A DNA stretch of 64,000 bases from Parapedobacter koreensis (lineage in GTDB: Bacteria; Bacteroidota; Bacteroidia; Sphingobacteriales; Sphingobacteriaceae), in assembly GCF_900109365.1 (NCBI RefSeq), contig NZ_FNZR01000012.1:62001-126000 (forward strand), in the 5' to 3' direction. Under the pieces are notes generated by a model. That model was not told the origin of the DNA, searched no databases, and worked only from the letters and a program-made list of their open reading frames with translations. The position numbers and the translations under genes were made by a program. Positions 41,913 to 52,100 of this stretch are shown here, in pieces (the stretch's first letter is position 1; each line of letters starts with the position of its first letter).

Positions 41913-44315
41913 CTATTCCAACCGCAGCTCCACCCGATTGATCCGTTGGTTTCGCCACACATCCAAAAGCAAGTGTCCCTTCCACTTATGGGATGCCTCG
42001 GCTTTCCGCAGGTTGAGCATGTCGTCCGTACCGGTACCTTCGCAGCCCAAAATCACATCGCCGGGCCGCAGTCCGGCAAGTGCCAGCGGCGAATCATTAG
42101 GCACGGCTACTACCAATACACCCCTGATCCGATCCAACCCAGCCGCCGATTGCTCCCCGAGGGTCTCCACGTTCTTTAGTGCGCCACCGTGCCATTGCAC
42201 CATCTCGCCAGCTGCAAAAGCACCACCCACGGTCAGTGGCGAAATCTCCGGTCGGTCGGCTTCGGCTTTCAGGCGTGCGGAAACCACGCCAACGTCATTC
42301 ATCGCGAAATTTACAAAACCAGCCGCCAGCAAATCGCTCCCCTTTCCGAGGGAAAAATCTCCGGCGGAAGCATCCACAAACTGTGGATCGCCCACCCGGC
42401 CATTGCGCTCGATACCGTATTGGCGGGTCGCTTCCAGATCCACGCTATCCAGGAAAAAATTATGGTCTACCGTATCCCCCCAATGGATTACCTGTATCTG
42501 CTGGTGGGCCGTCATCACGATGTTGCGCGTGAACACGTCGTGGCTGTTTTCAAACCACACGTGTGGATGGAAACCGTTGTTTACCAAAATATTGTTATAT
42601 ACCTTCCGGTAAAAACCCTCACGAAGTTTCAGTCCGCCGGCCAGGCACAAGTTGTTATAGATTTCATAATTGCTCGAACCGTCGTCCAAATCAATGTCCC
42701 ATCCGTGGTCGCACCGGAAGCGGTTGTTGCGGATGACGGTCGTTTCCACTGCGTCCAGCAAAATCCACCCGGGATGGATACGCACCAAGCTATCCATCAC
42801 CTTCCTATCCGGGTGCCAAAAACGATCCCTGCCCCATGAATTAAATGCACCATGGTCGCCGGTCTCCAGTACCGTCTGGAATACGTCATTAAATTCGATG
42901 ACGTGGCCACCCCAAGCACCATCGCCGATGTTGATCCCCGAGCGGGGCACGTAGTAGATGGTATTATGGCGTACACTGATCCGCGCGGCCATTTGAATCT
43001 GTACCCCTGCCACCTGCTTTTCAACCATCCCGATGTGACGGATGAGGTTGTCTTCAGCGATGCAATCGGTCGGATATGCATTACCCTTGGGCCCCGGAAT
43101 AGTATCCATTTCGCTGGCTGGCACAAATTCTTCATAGCGGAAAGCGGGCGATCGCACCGCATCGGGGCTCCCCACAAAACAGATGGCACTGCCGCCGATG
43201 TCTTCGATGAGGTTGCCCGAAATATCGGCGTGCCGGTTGTAGTTGCTCACGAATACCGCATTGCCCCCCAACTGGCTGAATGTTGCCTTCCGCACACCAC
43301 AGCGCTCCGTGCCGTCAAACAGTACCGCCCCATTGCGGTAGATGCTCCAATCACTGCGCATGAGCTGCTCCCGGGTATCCATGAATGTCGGCACCGTATG
43401 CCGGAAGGTTATCCCCTCGAAGTAGATGTCCGTGACCGGATTGTCTTCGTCGCCTTTCAGCTGGATGATGGATTCCAGTTGGGCAGCTACGAATGCCAGT
43501 TGACCTATTTCCTGCCCTTCTTCGGGGATGTAGTACAGCGTGCTATCCGTTCGGTCATAATACCATTCGCCCGGAGCGTCCAGCTCCTCGAAGATATTTT
43601 CCACAAACCGCTGCGTGCCGTGCATCGGGCTGGGCCGGTTGTTCTGCCATCCACCCTCATAAGCCAGGGAACCCGTAGCGTCCTTGCCGGTGATGCGGTA
43701 GTGCATGCCGCCCCATCGGCCGCTGTGCATGGCATGGATGTATCCCCCTTCCGGATGTGCCCATCGCACCACCCGTTCGGGTGCAAGCGCATCTGCCGCA
43801 AAGCCGCCGAACGGATATTTCCCCTCCTCGTAATTCGGGTACCGCGCACTCACCAGGGCTTTCCCGTCTGCAAACAAGGCCTTGATTTGATCAAGCCCCT
43901 GTACTTTGGCCTTCCACATGCGCCCATCGTGCTGCTGCCAGTCCAATTGCAAAGGGATTCCCGCACTCAGTACGACATCTCCCCCTTCATCGGCCCGGAT
44001 GATGTATGGCGCTTCCGGCGTACCAGATTCATAAGCCCCGAAAACCAACGGTTCCGCAAGGAAATACGTACCCGGCAGCAGCACGATTTCAAACCGGCCG
44101 GTACTCCCAACAGCCCGTTGTTCCTGCACCGCCTGTTTGGCCGCGGCCAGTGACGAAAACGGATTGTCTTTTGTACCCGTACCCGCATCGGTGCCCGCAG
44201 TGGCCACGTAGTAGGTGATGCCCGGCGTGCCACATGAGGCCAGTACAAGAACGCAGCACATCAAAAAAACGAGTTGAAGCTGCGGAAAAAACCTGATATC
44301 TTTCCAATAGTGCAT
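41913..44315 (-). CDS. Right-handed beta-helix lipoprotein with C-terminal PDZ domain
   Basis: 800 residues from the ATG at 44315. Lipoprotein signal with lipobox LASC. A parallel beta-helix (about 30-690) resembles polysaccharide-lyase or glycoside-hydrolase folds: TYYVATAGTDAGTGTKDNPF (entry block), AGVQIQMAARISVRHNTIYY, NNRFRCDHGWDIDLDDGSSN. After it, a PDZ domain (about 715-795): LDRIRGVLVVAVPNDSPLAL and GLRPGDVILGCEG. The beta-helix plus PDZ combination is uncommon. The beta-helix suggests carbohydrate binding or cleavage; the PDZ suggests docking or oligomerisation. Divergent from the histidine kinase at 44439. Confidence 0.85.
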   Translation of the reverse strand: MHYWKDIRFFPQLQLVFLMCCVLVLASCGTPGITYYVATAGTDAGTGTKDNPFSSLAAAKQAVQEQRAVGSTGRFEIVLLPGTYFLAEPLVFGAYESGTPEAPYIIRADEGGDVVLSAGIPLQLDWQQHDGRMWKAKVQGLDQIKALFADGKALVSARYPNYEEGKYPFGGFAADALAPERVVRWAHPEGGYIHAMHSGRWGGMHYRITGKDATGSLAYEGGWQNNRPSPMHGTQRFVENIFEELDAPGEWYYDRTDSTLYYIPEEGQEIGQLAFVAAQLESIIQLKGDEDNPVTDIYFEGITFRHTVPTFMDTREQLMRSDWSIYRNGAVLFDGTERCGVRKATFSQLGGNAVFVSNYNRHADISGNLIEDIGGSAICFVGSPDAVRSPAFRYEEFVPASEMDTIPGPKGNAYPTDCIAEDNLIRHIGMVEKQVAGVQIQMAARISVRHNTIYYVPRSGINIGDGAWGGHVIEFNDVFQTVLETGDHGAFNSWGRDRFWHPDRKVMDSLVRIHPGWILLDAVETTVIRNNRFRCDHGWDIDLDDGSSNYEIYNNLCLAGGLKLREGFYRKVYNNILVNNGFHPHVWFENSHDVFTRNIVMTAHQQIQVIHWGDTVDHNFFLDSVDLEATRQYGIERNGRVGDPQFVDASAGDFSLGKGSDLLAAGFVNFAMNDVGVVSARLKAEADRPEISPLTVGGAFAAGEMVQWHGGALKNVETLGEQSAAGLDRIRGVLVVAVPNDSPLALAGLRPGDVILGCEGTGTDDMLNLRKAEASHKWKGHLLLDVWRNQRINRVELRLE

Positions 44316-44378
44316 TGTTTTGGGTATCATCCAGCCTTAAAGGTATTCAAAAGAAAACGATCTTCAAATTTGCCTTAA

Positions 44379-44396
44379 TGTAACATACATGTTGCA
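44379..44396. promoter_or_regulatory. Imperfect palindrome between divergent genes
   Basis: TGTAACAT-AC-ATGTTGCA (seven of eight positions symmetrical) lies midway between the beta-helix gene and the histidine kinase gene, an operator-like position. Confidence 0.3.
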
Positions 44397-44438
44397 AATA
44401 TCCAAAATAGTTGTATATTAGTCAATCATTCAACGCTA

Positions 44439-46532
44439 ATGCGCACTTGGAATCATACCCTACTCGGTGTCAATACCGCGTTGCCGATGCTATTGGCATG
44501 TTCGCTCATTGTCCCATCGTGCAACCCCGTCTCGCCAAGGCGACAAGTCCGTCTGGCAATACAGGCCGCCGTTGATTCTGTCTATGCCGCAATTGCTCAA
44601 GATGTCTTCACCGAATCAATCCAATATAATCTCGACAGTATTTTTCAACGTCATGTGCCCCTATCTTCTGATGAAAAATTGTTGAAATACGGTTTCTATC
44701 ACTGGTATTATACAACGTACCGTTTAGGCGATTATGCACATGCCGACCAGATTGCGGACAGTGCATTGGCCCTTTTCCAGGACAAGTCATTTAGGGAACT
44801 CAATCTCGAACATTATGGTACTTGGATGCTGTTGAAGGGCGATGCACTGGTCAATCTTAAGCAACTGAGCGAGGCATTCACCTACTACTACCAAGTAAAA
44901 TCCGACTATTTGGCTCAGTGGGACGCGTGCAAGCTTTCACAGTTTACATCACGGCTCGGCTTTGTCCGTTACAAGCAAAACAATTATCCCGATGCAATAG
45001 CGCACTACAAGCAGGCCTACGCTCAATTTTGCCAATGCCGTGAAACGAAGCACATCGACACCTATTATGAAGCCGTCACCGAACCGCAGGGATTGCTCAA
45101 CGGCATTGCTTGGTTTTATGACCTGATGGACGAACCGGACAGTGCCCTTCACTATTATTACCATGCGCTTTCGTTTCTCGAGCAGGAATCCCGTCGATTT
45201 CCAGAAAGCCAAAAGGCTGCCACAACTGCCAAAGGCGTCATCTACGGCAACCTGGGCGGGCTATACAGCAAAACCGGCCAATATGAACAGGCCGAACATT
45301 ACCTTACGGAAAGCGTGACCATCAATGGAAAGCCGGGCTACGACCAACGGGACGTGCAGACGGCGCAAATCAAATTGGCGGACCTGTACATCAAAATGGG
45401 CCGGTTGGCCGACGCCGAGCATATGATTGCCGACAGCAGAAAAGGATTGGACTCATTGCCAAATGCAGATTTTGAGCTTCGCTGGAAACATGTACATTGG
45501 CAGTTTCACGATGAGCGGAGCAATCTCACCGATGCTTACGCTGCTTTCCGGGATTATCAAACGTTGAAGGATTCCATTGAGGAATCCGATAAGGCCCTGT
45601 TTGGCGCGGACTTCTCATGCGAGTTCGAGCGCCGTGAACAACAATCGGCTTATACCCAGCTCGCTTATAAAAACAAGCAAAATTTTATCTTCCTGTTGGT
45701 CAGCATTGTTGTGCTTATCCTCACTCTTGCCGTTGTTTACCTGGTATATAGCAACTGGCGGCGATCCAAGCGGCACGTCAGGCGGCTTGCACAGCTCAAT
45801 GACCGAATCAATCAACGGAATGAAAAGCTCCAGTTAGCCTTATCGGCATTGCAGGACAGCCAGCAGGAGAATAGCCGCATCATGGCCATGGTCGCTCACG
45901 ACCTAAGAAACCCGCTGACAAGCATCAAAATGAGCGTAGACTTCCTGCTGATGGAGCACACGCAGCTGCAGCACTCCCAGAAAACTTCGTTTTTCGAAAT
46001 CATCGGAAAATCCAGTAGCCACGCGTTGGAGCTCATTGAAGAACTGATGCATAGCTACGAAACCGGGTCTGACGTAACCCACAGCGATCAAATAGACCTG
46101 TATATGATGCTGAGTGACTGCGTCGAACTCATGCAATTACGCGCCACGAAAAAAGAACAGTTGCTTGCCTTCGAAGGCGAGCCGGTAGTGTTGTGCGGTA
46201 GCCGTGAAAAGATCTGGCGGGTCATCAGCAACCTGATAGACAATGCCATTAAATTTACACCTTGGCGGGGCCATATTGCCGTCCGTCTGCGATGCTACGA
46301 AACTGAGGTCTTAATTGAGGTACAGGACAGCGGGATTGGCATTGCTCCGGAATTTCAGGATCGGCTTTTTGAAATGGGCAAATCCGCAGGTCGGATCGGC
46401 ACCAATGGCGAACCCTCGACCGGACTGGGGCTTGCCATTGTCAAACAAATCGTATCGTCACACAATGGGCGCATATCCTTCGTCAGTTCCCAGCAAAGTG
46501 GCACGACCTTTTATGTACACCTGCCACGCTGA
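44439..46532 (+). CDS. TPR-containing sensor histidine kinase (HisKA type)
   Basis: 697 residues. A signal/anchor with lipobox-like LIVPSC (about residue 28), TPR repeats (about 60-390; TTAKGVIYGNLGGLYSKTGQ), transmembrane helix FIFLLVSIVVLILTLAVVYL, coiled linker, HisKA with H-box MVAHDLRNPLTSIKM, HATPase with N-box NLIDNAIKFTP, G-boxes DSGIGI and GLGLAIVKQI. Orthodox kinase family, different from the HisKA_3 kinase above. No response regulator is adjacent; the divergent beta-helix lipoprotein could be a target or accessory. Orphan kinase. Confidence 0.93.
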   Translation: MRTWNHTLLGVNTALPMLLACSLIVPSCNPVSPRRQVRLAIQAAVDSVYAAIAQDVFTESIQYNLDSIFQRHVPLSSDEKLLKYGFYHWYYTTYRLGDYAHADQIADSALALFQDKSFRELNLEHYGTWMLLKGDALVNLKQLSEAFTYYYQVKSDYLAQWDACKLSQFTSRLGFVRYKQNNYPDAIAHYKQAYAQFCQCRETKHIDTYYEAVTEPQGLLNGIAWFYDLMDEPDSALHYYYHALSFLEQESRRFPESQKAATTAKGVIYGNLGGLYSKTGQYEQAEHYLTESVTINGKPGYDQRDVQTAQIKLADLYIKMGRLADAEHMIADSRKGLDSLPNADFELRWKHVHWQFHDERSNLTDAYAAFRDYQTLKDSIEESDKALFGADFSCEFERREQQSAYTQLAYKNKQNFIFLLVSIVVLILTLAVVYLVYSNWRRSKRHVRRLAQLNDRINQRNEKLQLALSALQDSQQENSRIMAMVAHDLRNPLTSIKMSVDFLLMEHTQLQHSQKTSFFEIIGKSSSHALELIEELMHSYETGSDVTHSDQIDLYMMLSDCVELMQLRATKKEQLLAFEGEPVVLCGSREKIWRVISNLIDNAIKFTPWRGHIAVRLRCYETEVLIEVQDSGIGIAPEFQDRLFEMGKSAGRIGTNGEPSTGLGLAIVKQIVSSHNGRISFVSSQQSGTTFYVHLPR

Positions 46533-46545
46533 AAGCTGTACGTAA

Positions 46546-46574
46546 GGCCGGGGCGCTTAAGTATCGCCCCGGCC
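46546..46574. terminator. Hairpin terminator between convergent genes
   Basis: GGCCGGGGCG-CTTAAGTAT-CGCCCCGGCC, a 10-bp GC-rich stem between the kinase gene and the small-protein cassette. No long T run. Confidence 0.6.
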
Positions 46575-46583
46575 AATTCCTAC

Positions 46584-46751
46584 TCAACGCCGTCGCCACC
46601 GCTGTAATAGCAGCGTCACGGCAAAACTCACCACGGCCCCGATGGCAGCAAGCAAGGCCGTCTTCAAGACATCATGCAATCCCAGCTGGCCCAATATGCT
46701 CAGCAACGTGCCGCCGCTTGTGCCGATGCCCAGCCGCTGGTCAATCTTCAT
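46584..46751 (-). CDS. Very small membrane protein, holin-like
   Basis: 55 residues: MKIDQRLGIGTSGG, then one hydrophobic segment LLAAIGAVVSFAVTLLLQ and a basic tail RWRRR. A glycine-rich N-part and single helix with a polyarginine end is typical of small phage holins or similar. The first codons overlap the stop of the upstream small gene by 11 nt. Start ATG follows GGAGAGGAGG, a rare strong Shine-Dalgarno-like site in Bacteroidota, which supports translation. Confidence 0.55.
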   Translation of the reverse strand: MKIDQRLGIGTSGGTLLSILGQLGLHDVLKTALLAAIGAVVSFAVTLLLQRWRRR

Positions 46752-46962
46752 CCTCCTCTCCTTTCTTCACGCCGTTTTCCACCGCTTCCAGCACACCCAG
46801 CGCAAGGGCTACGTAGCGCGCTACAGCCACCACTTTGGCGGGCAGCCCCATCGGCGCGGCGATAATAAGTTGGCTCGCCATGGCCAGCCCTTCTTTGATT
46901 TTGTCGTATAGCGTCTGATCCGCCACTGTGGGGAGCTCGACCTTTCTTTTATTCTTTCGCAT
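46741..46962 (-). CDS. Small protein, 73 residues
   Basis: MRKNKRKVELPTVADQTLYD followed by KEGLAMASQLIIAAPMG, a short hydrophobic region (LPAKVVAVARYVALALGVLE), then an acidic tail KKGEEDED. Basic head, middle amphipathic or membrane region, acidic tail. Overlaps the 55-residue gene. Not recognised; cassette position suggests a lysis or packaging accessory. Confidence 0.5.
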   Translation of the reverse strand: MRKNKRKVELPTVADQTLYDKIKEGLAMASQLIIAAPMGLPAKVVAVARYVALALGVLEAVENGVKKGEEDED

Positions 46963-47027
46963 TGTTTTTTGTTTTTTTATTCGCTTTAGGCAGCAGGCTT
47001 ATCGCTTACAGCCTATCCCTTATTGGC

Positions 47028-47477
47028 TTACAGCTGATTAATCACCTTCATCCTATCATTCCCCTGCTCGATCTGTTCTACCAGCAGTGGATATACCAAC
47101 TTATACGCCGCAGCAGAGTGCAGTACCCGGTAATCACCATCGATTAACTGCCAATACGAACCCGTGAGCAGGCATCCAGCCGTATCGGTGTGGTAGTTGC
47201 CGATGTGGAAGAATACCAGCGAGAAATTCGGTATCCCGCGCACCTCCACCATCCCACGGTGCATGGACGCATAGCGGCTACTGTATCGCGCATTCATGCC
47301 GGCGACGGTATTGAGCCCCAGCGTGTACTCGCCTGCCGGAATGGCCGTCCTGCCCGGTATCTTGCGGTCGCGCACGGTATCTTCTAAGATGTAGCAACAA
47401 AATATGTTGCCAATATACAGGTGGCCAAGGGTACTGTTATTCCCCGCAGCCATGCGAATGATTTTAGTTTCATCCAT
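47028..47477 (-). CDS. DUF5675 family protein
   Basis: 149 residues, nearly all DUF5675: GHLYIGNIFCCYILEDTVRD, IPGRTAIPAGEYTLGLN, SLVFFHIGNYHTDTAGCLLTG. The GN-x-HTDTAGC region with His and Cys resembles the active site of L,D-transpeptidase-like (YkuD-related) enzymes; DUF5675 members are frequent in phages and phage-derived cassettes and are thought to act on peptidoglycan. The reading starts at the ATG in front of DETKIIRMAAGNNST. Confidence 0.85.
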   Translation of the reverse strand: MDETKIIRMAAGNNSTLGHLYIGNIFCCYILEDTVRDRKIPGRTAIPAGEYTLGLNTVAGMNARYSSRYASMHRGMVEVRGIPNFSLVFFHIGNYHTDTAGCLLTGSYWQLIDGDYRVLHSAAAYKLVYPLLVEQIEQGNDRMKVINQL

Positions 47478-47620
47478 TCTTTTGTCTCCTTATAAACATT
47501 CATCACAGCCACCCATCCTCCACTCAACCCGTTTTTAACCTATTGCTCCACGTCTGGATCCGGTGCGCTTCGCTGCCGTCTCCTGGGCCGTGTCTGCAAT
47601 AGGCGAAAAACGACCACCAT

Positions 47621-48181
47621 TCAAAATTCTCCCAGATACTTGCTGTTTGACCATTTTTGCCCACTGCGATCATGCACTATCAGGTACAAGTGCACCGGCT
47701 TATCTGCCAGCATCGGCGGCAGTTTCAGCGTCACATTGCCATCCTCACGAAGCCGTTCCTCGTCATTGATGCCCGCCACACGCAATGCAGGGTTGTACGC
47801 GCAGAGGACAAGTCGATCGTCCCAAGCCTGGTTCAACCCGTCCAGGTCGCCCATTCTCGATTCCACCGCCACCCTTACTGTACGTCCTTGGCGCGTCACT
47901 TCCGTACGAATTGGATGCTGCAACACCCCTTCGCTGAGCCGTACGGCCGCCGGGTCAATGTATTGATCCGGATATTCACCACACACGGCCCGCAGCAGCA
48001 CGTATGACATCGCCCGGCCAAATGCAGATTTACCCTTCCGCTTGGTTGCGAACCCCCGCCGAATCAATCTGTGCAACGGCATCAGAAATTCACTGGCCAG
48101 TTTGAACCGCTGGCGGATGGGCAGGCGGCCATCTATTTCGCTGCTTTTCCTCCGTTCGGTGGTGTTGGATATGATGTTCAT
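47621..48181 (-). CDS. DUF6266 family protein (divergent copy)
   Basis: 186 residues. It shares with its neighbour the pattern RQRFKLASEFLMPLHRLIRRG (start), YVLLRAVCGEYPDQYIDPAAV, and a C-terminal VHLYLIVHDRSGQKWSNSKYLG. Compared with the 48269 protein it lacks the glycine-rich head (GxxGGFKGKAGSVIGSSWKG). DUF6266 proteins are found in Bacteroidota and look like structural phage or secreted particle proteins; the role is not known. Separated from the neighbour by a terminator. Confidence 0.75.
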   Translation of the reverse strand: MNIISNTTERRKSSEIDGRLPIRQRFKLASEFLMPLHRLIRRGFATKRKGKSAFGRAMSYVLLRAVCGEYPDQYIDPAAVRLSEGVLQHPIRTEVTRQGRTVRVAVESRMGDLDGLNQAWDDRLVLCAYNPALRVAGINDEERLREDGNVTLKLPPMLADKPVHLYLIVHDRSGQKWSNSKYLGEF

Positions 48182-48214
48182 GGCTTTCTCTCGTTAATTT
48201 ATTGCACGTTGTAC

Positions 48215-48253
48215 GATAAAGAAGCCGCCTACGCTCCGCGGTACGCAGGCGGC
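48215..48253 (-). terminator. Terminator between the two DUF6266 genes
   Basis: GCCGCCTGCG-TACCGCGGAG-CGTAGGCGGC (one mismatch) followed by TTCTTTAT on the minus strand. Confidence 0.65.
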
Positions 48254-48268
48254 TCCGGTTTTACGCCC

Positions 48269-48910
48269 TTATGCCAGCGCTACCTCCCCGAGGTATACGC
48301 TCCGCGACACGTTGAGCCTCTTCCGATCCGCCGTGAAAAGCCATACGTGGCCCTGGCCTGTACGGAAATGATTGGGCAGCGTGATATCCACCGTGCCATC
48401 CGCACGCTGTGGCGGTGTAGGTGCGGTGAGGAACTGGTCAATGCCCGGGTGGTACAAAACGACATATACCCGGTCGTCATCCCGCTGTTCATACATCTCG
48501 TTCAGCAGGGTATCCCACGCCACCGTCAGCACCCCTTCATCCACGGCGATAGACTCACTGCCGCCCGCACTGTATCCCTCGGCGATACGCACTTGGCTGT
48601 AATCCAATGCATAGTCCGGATAATCGCCGGTGATCACGCGGTCGATGTTGTCCTGAAACGCCACGTTCATCGGTGTATGCGTGTCTGTCTTGCGCTGGCC
48701 ATAGCCGATTCGGATAAACACCTTCAGCGGCAGCAAGAAACGCATCAGCAACGTAAATTTGGTCTGCTGCATAAGCTGCTCTTCCGTAGCTGGTTTCGTG
48801 CGTTTTTTATACAACCCTTTGATGTAATCGATGCCTTTCCAGCTGCTACCGATTACACTTCCCGCTTTTCCTTTGAAGCCTCCGTTGGCTCCCTTTCGAA
48901 TTACTCCCAT
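48269..48910 (-). CDS. DUF6266 family protein
   Basis: 213 residues with the canonical DUF6266 start MGVIRKGANGGFKGKAGSV, SSWKGIDYIKGLYKKR, then FTLLMRFLLPLKVFIRIGYG and PDYALDYSQVRIAEGYSAGG. The end RLNVSRSVYLGEVALA matches the family. First gene of the minus-strand cassette. The glycine-rich head is typical for capsid- or tube-like assembly proteins but this is only a resemblance. Confidence 0.85.
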   Translation of the reverse strand: MGVIRKGANGGFKGKAGSVIGSSWKGIDYIKGLYKKRTKPATEEQLMQQTKFTLLMRFLLPLKVFIRIGYGQRKTDTHTPMNVAFQDNIDRVITGDYPDYALDYSQVRIAEGYSAGGSESIAVDEGVLTVAWDTLLNEMYEQRDDDRVYVVLYHPGIDQFLTAPTPPQRADGTVDITLPNHFRTGQGHVWLFTADRKRLNVSRSVYLGEVALA

Positions 48911-49161
48911 TTCTGGTCTCCTTTTACTTTAAGTTTTACTTCATTTACACTCCATTTCACAACTCGCAATACCGGTATGCGTTGCTTCATGTAGACAAAC
49001 ATAACACACTGTAAATCAAAAATATATAGCTATAAATGGATTGACGGGAAGATGAAGGGGTGTTATCGGTAAACTGACGGGGAGGTGAAGGATCCTGAAC
49101 GAGCTTTGACGGTCGAAGATCCAACAAAAAAACCTATCTTAGCCCCGTCAAGACACATTAC

Positions 49162-52100
49162 ATGAATCACCTGAGCCGGATATCGACCGTAGCGTTGTTG
49201 CTTCTGCTTTCGTTGGGTCTACATGCGGAAGTTTTCGTGGTCACGAGCAATGCGGACAGCGGGCCTGGCACGCTGCGAGAGGCCTTACAAAAAGCGACGG
49301 ACAATGGCGGCTCGGAAACCGACGAAATCCACTTTAATCTACCCGGATCGGGCGCCTCGGCCAAGACTATCCGGCTACGAACACGGCTACCCAATATTAC
49401 TGGCAACTTGATCATCGATGGTTCCACCCAACCAGGGGAAACACTATCCATCAACGGGGCGAAGGTTATCTTGGTCGCCAATATGCCCGATATGGAAGAA
49501 GAAACGGGATATGCATATGACAAAGTCGCGCTTTCTTTAAGCGGCAATTTTCAGCTATTCGAGCTCTACGGCATGATCATCAAAGCGTTCAGCACACGTA
49601 GTCCTGAAGGTTATTTCGATTCCGGATCGGCGATACACGTCAACGCACAGCTCCAAACCTTGCGCCTTGGTGCACGCGGCAAAGGAAATGTATTGTACAA
49701 TAACGCCAGAACCATCCTCGTCGGTCCCGAGTATGGAAGCCATGCAAGCATCCATACCGCGCAACTGAAAAACAACCACATCGGTGTCGACGAACAGGGC
49801 CACTTTATCGATCAGCACTTACAATCAACTGTCGACCTGATTTATACCAGCAACCTAACCGTTGGGGGATCCGAGGATGAGGGAAACATCATATTGGCGA
49901 CTTTTCTCCACTCACCTACAGGGGATATTGATGATGTCATGTCTTCAGACTGCGCTGTAACGATATCCAACAACCGGTTCGGTATGGATGCCAATGGAGA
50001 CAACCCCTACGATTTTTTGTACAAACTCAATACTTACTTTGCCACGGGCGCTACCAGGCACCCTACCGGTGCCCGTGCAACCATTACGATGGTTAACAAC
50101 GAATGGGGTTGTTCCGTCGGCATAAACGGGTACAACAACGCAACCGTGACCATCCAGCGCAACACATTCGGTGCTACGAAAGATCGGACGAAAATGGTGC
50201 CCATTTATTTACATGCAATCATGGTATCCTATGTGTCCGGCCGCACCCTAATCGGTGGGGAAAGCACCGTTGATGGCAACCTCTTTACCAATATCCTTCA
50301 TCACGACTATAGCGGCTATAAGGCCGTTGTTTACGCCCAAGAGGCCCACAACGTTGAATTGTCGCACAACAGCATGTATTGCAATACTGTTGTACCATTC
50401 ATCGTCGAAAACCCGCTTAGTGAATGGCAGCTTATCCAAGATGTGGATCTAACGCTGGACGACGTTACGGAGTCATATGCTTCCGGCACTGCCACCAAAC
50501 CCGGTTCGCGAATTGAACTTTTTTATACCGATAAGGATTGCGAAAGCTGCCAACCTAAAACCTATTTTGCCACGGCAACAGCAAATGCCCAAGGCAAGTG
50601 GCGTTATGATGGGCTTATTGATCCCGATAAAAACGTGATAGCTGCAGCCACTTACGGACGGCAAAGTTCTGAATTTACCCATCCACAAATTTTCCTTTGG
50701 ATTGGGAAACTTGAAGTGGAACACCTCGCCTGTGATACCGAATTGGGAAGTATCAAGGGCGCCTTTGTCAAACACGCCAACAAATTCCAATGGCTGGATG
50801 AAAAAGGCGAGGTAGTGGGCAATACCCTTGACATTGAAGGGCTCGACGCAGGCACCTATTACCTCACTGTCAACCAATTCGGCTGCAAAGTTATCGACTC
50901 CGTAATCATTGAAAATACCATACCATGGATAGACGTCGAAAGCGCCCAATACATCCACCCAAACTGTGACAGGGGCGGTGAGATTACGTGGTTCAACAGC
51001 AACCATGTATCGGAACTCTATTGGACGGATGAGTCGGGCAACCCTGCCACTGACCAAGCTTATTTTCCCAAAGATTTGTTGCCTGGAAGATATTGGGCGC
51101 ATGTGAAAAACTATTACGGTTGCGAAAAAACCTTTGGCCCCTTTGAACTCATCGATCAGGGCGGCACCCCCATCGTCATTGATGACACCCAATTGGTCGT
51201 GCAGGCGGCTTCCTGTGGTTCCCCCAGTTCAGGCAGTATCACGGGATTACAGATTACCGGTGCAACGGAATTTGCGTGGCGCAATGAAAGCGGTGAACTT
51301 ATAGACACCGCACAGGAGCTACACCATGTGCCCGCAGGCGGATACCGTCTGTACCTTTCCAATGGGCCCTGTGCATCGGAAACGATATACTACTACGTCG
51401 ACGAAGAACCGCCGACCGACTATCCTGCTTACGCCGTGCAAATAGCCGCTGCCTACTGCGGGCAGCCCAACGGCACCATCCGGATAGACCTCGGTAGCGG
51501 TGTCCGCCCCGCCAGCCTCCGTTGGTTGAATGGCAACGGCCGTGAAATCGGCACCACGGCTCAGCTCGACGGGCTTGCCCCGGACATTTATACCCTGCTG
51601 CTTACCGATGCACAGGGCTGCGAAGTGCAGTATGGAACCTATACCGTGGACAACACACCAGACTTAACCTTGATCGCCACATCCGTCACGGTGGTAAACG
51701 ATGCCTGTGGCCATGGTACGGGCAGCATATCCGGCCTGCAACCTATGGCCGGCAGGGCACCATACCGCTATGCTTGGGCCGACGAGCGCGGTACGGCCGT
51801 AGGCCAGTTGGCCGAAGCCACCGGATTGACGGCAGGCCGGTATCGCCTCACCGTTACCGATGCAAACGGATGCCAGGTAGAGTCTGCAATGTATTCCATT
51901 CTGAATGATGACGGCCAGTTGGCTCCCCCTACCGCACCAGAAGTATTGGCCCTCTGTAGTCCCGGCAAGGTGAGCATCTCGTACACCGGATCGCCCGATT
52001 ACCACTACCGGCTATATCCTGCCCTACAAGGTGGGGTCATGATCGAGGAAAACACCGGTATCACCCCATTTGAGGTCTATCCCACACAAACCACCACATA

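Noticed and set aside
42852-44153. 433-residue plus-strand ORF opposite the beta-helix gene
   Set aside because: Long antisense shadow of the GC-biased lipoprotein gene; its translation has no domain and no start context.
48071-48994. 307-residue plus-strand ORF over the DUF6266 genes
   Set aside because: Runs antisense through two recognised genes and the terminator between them.
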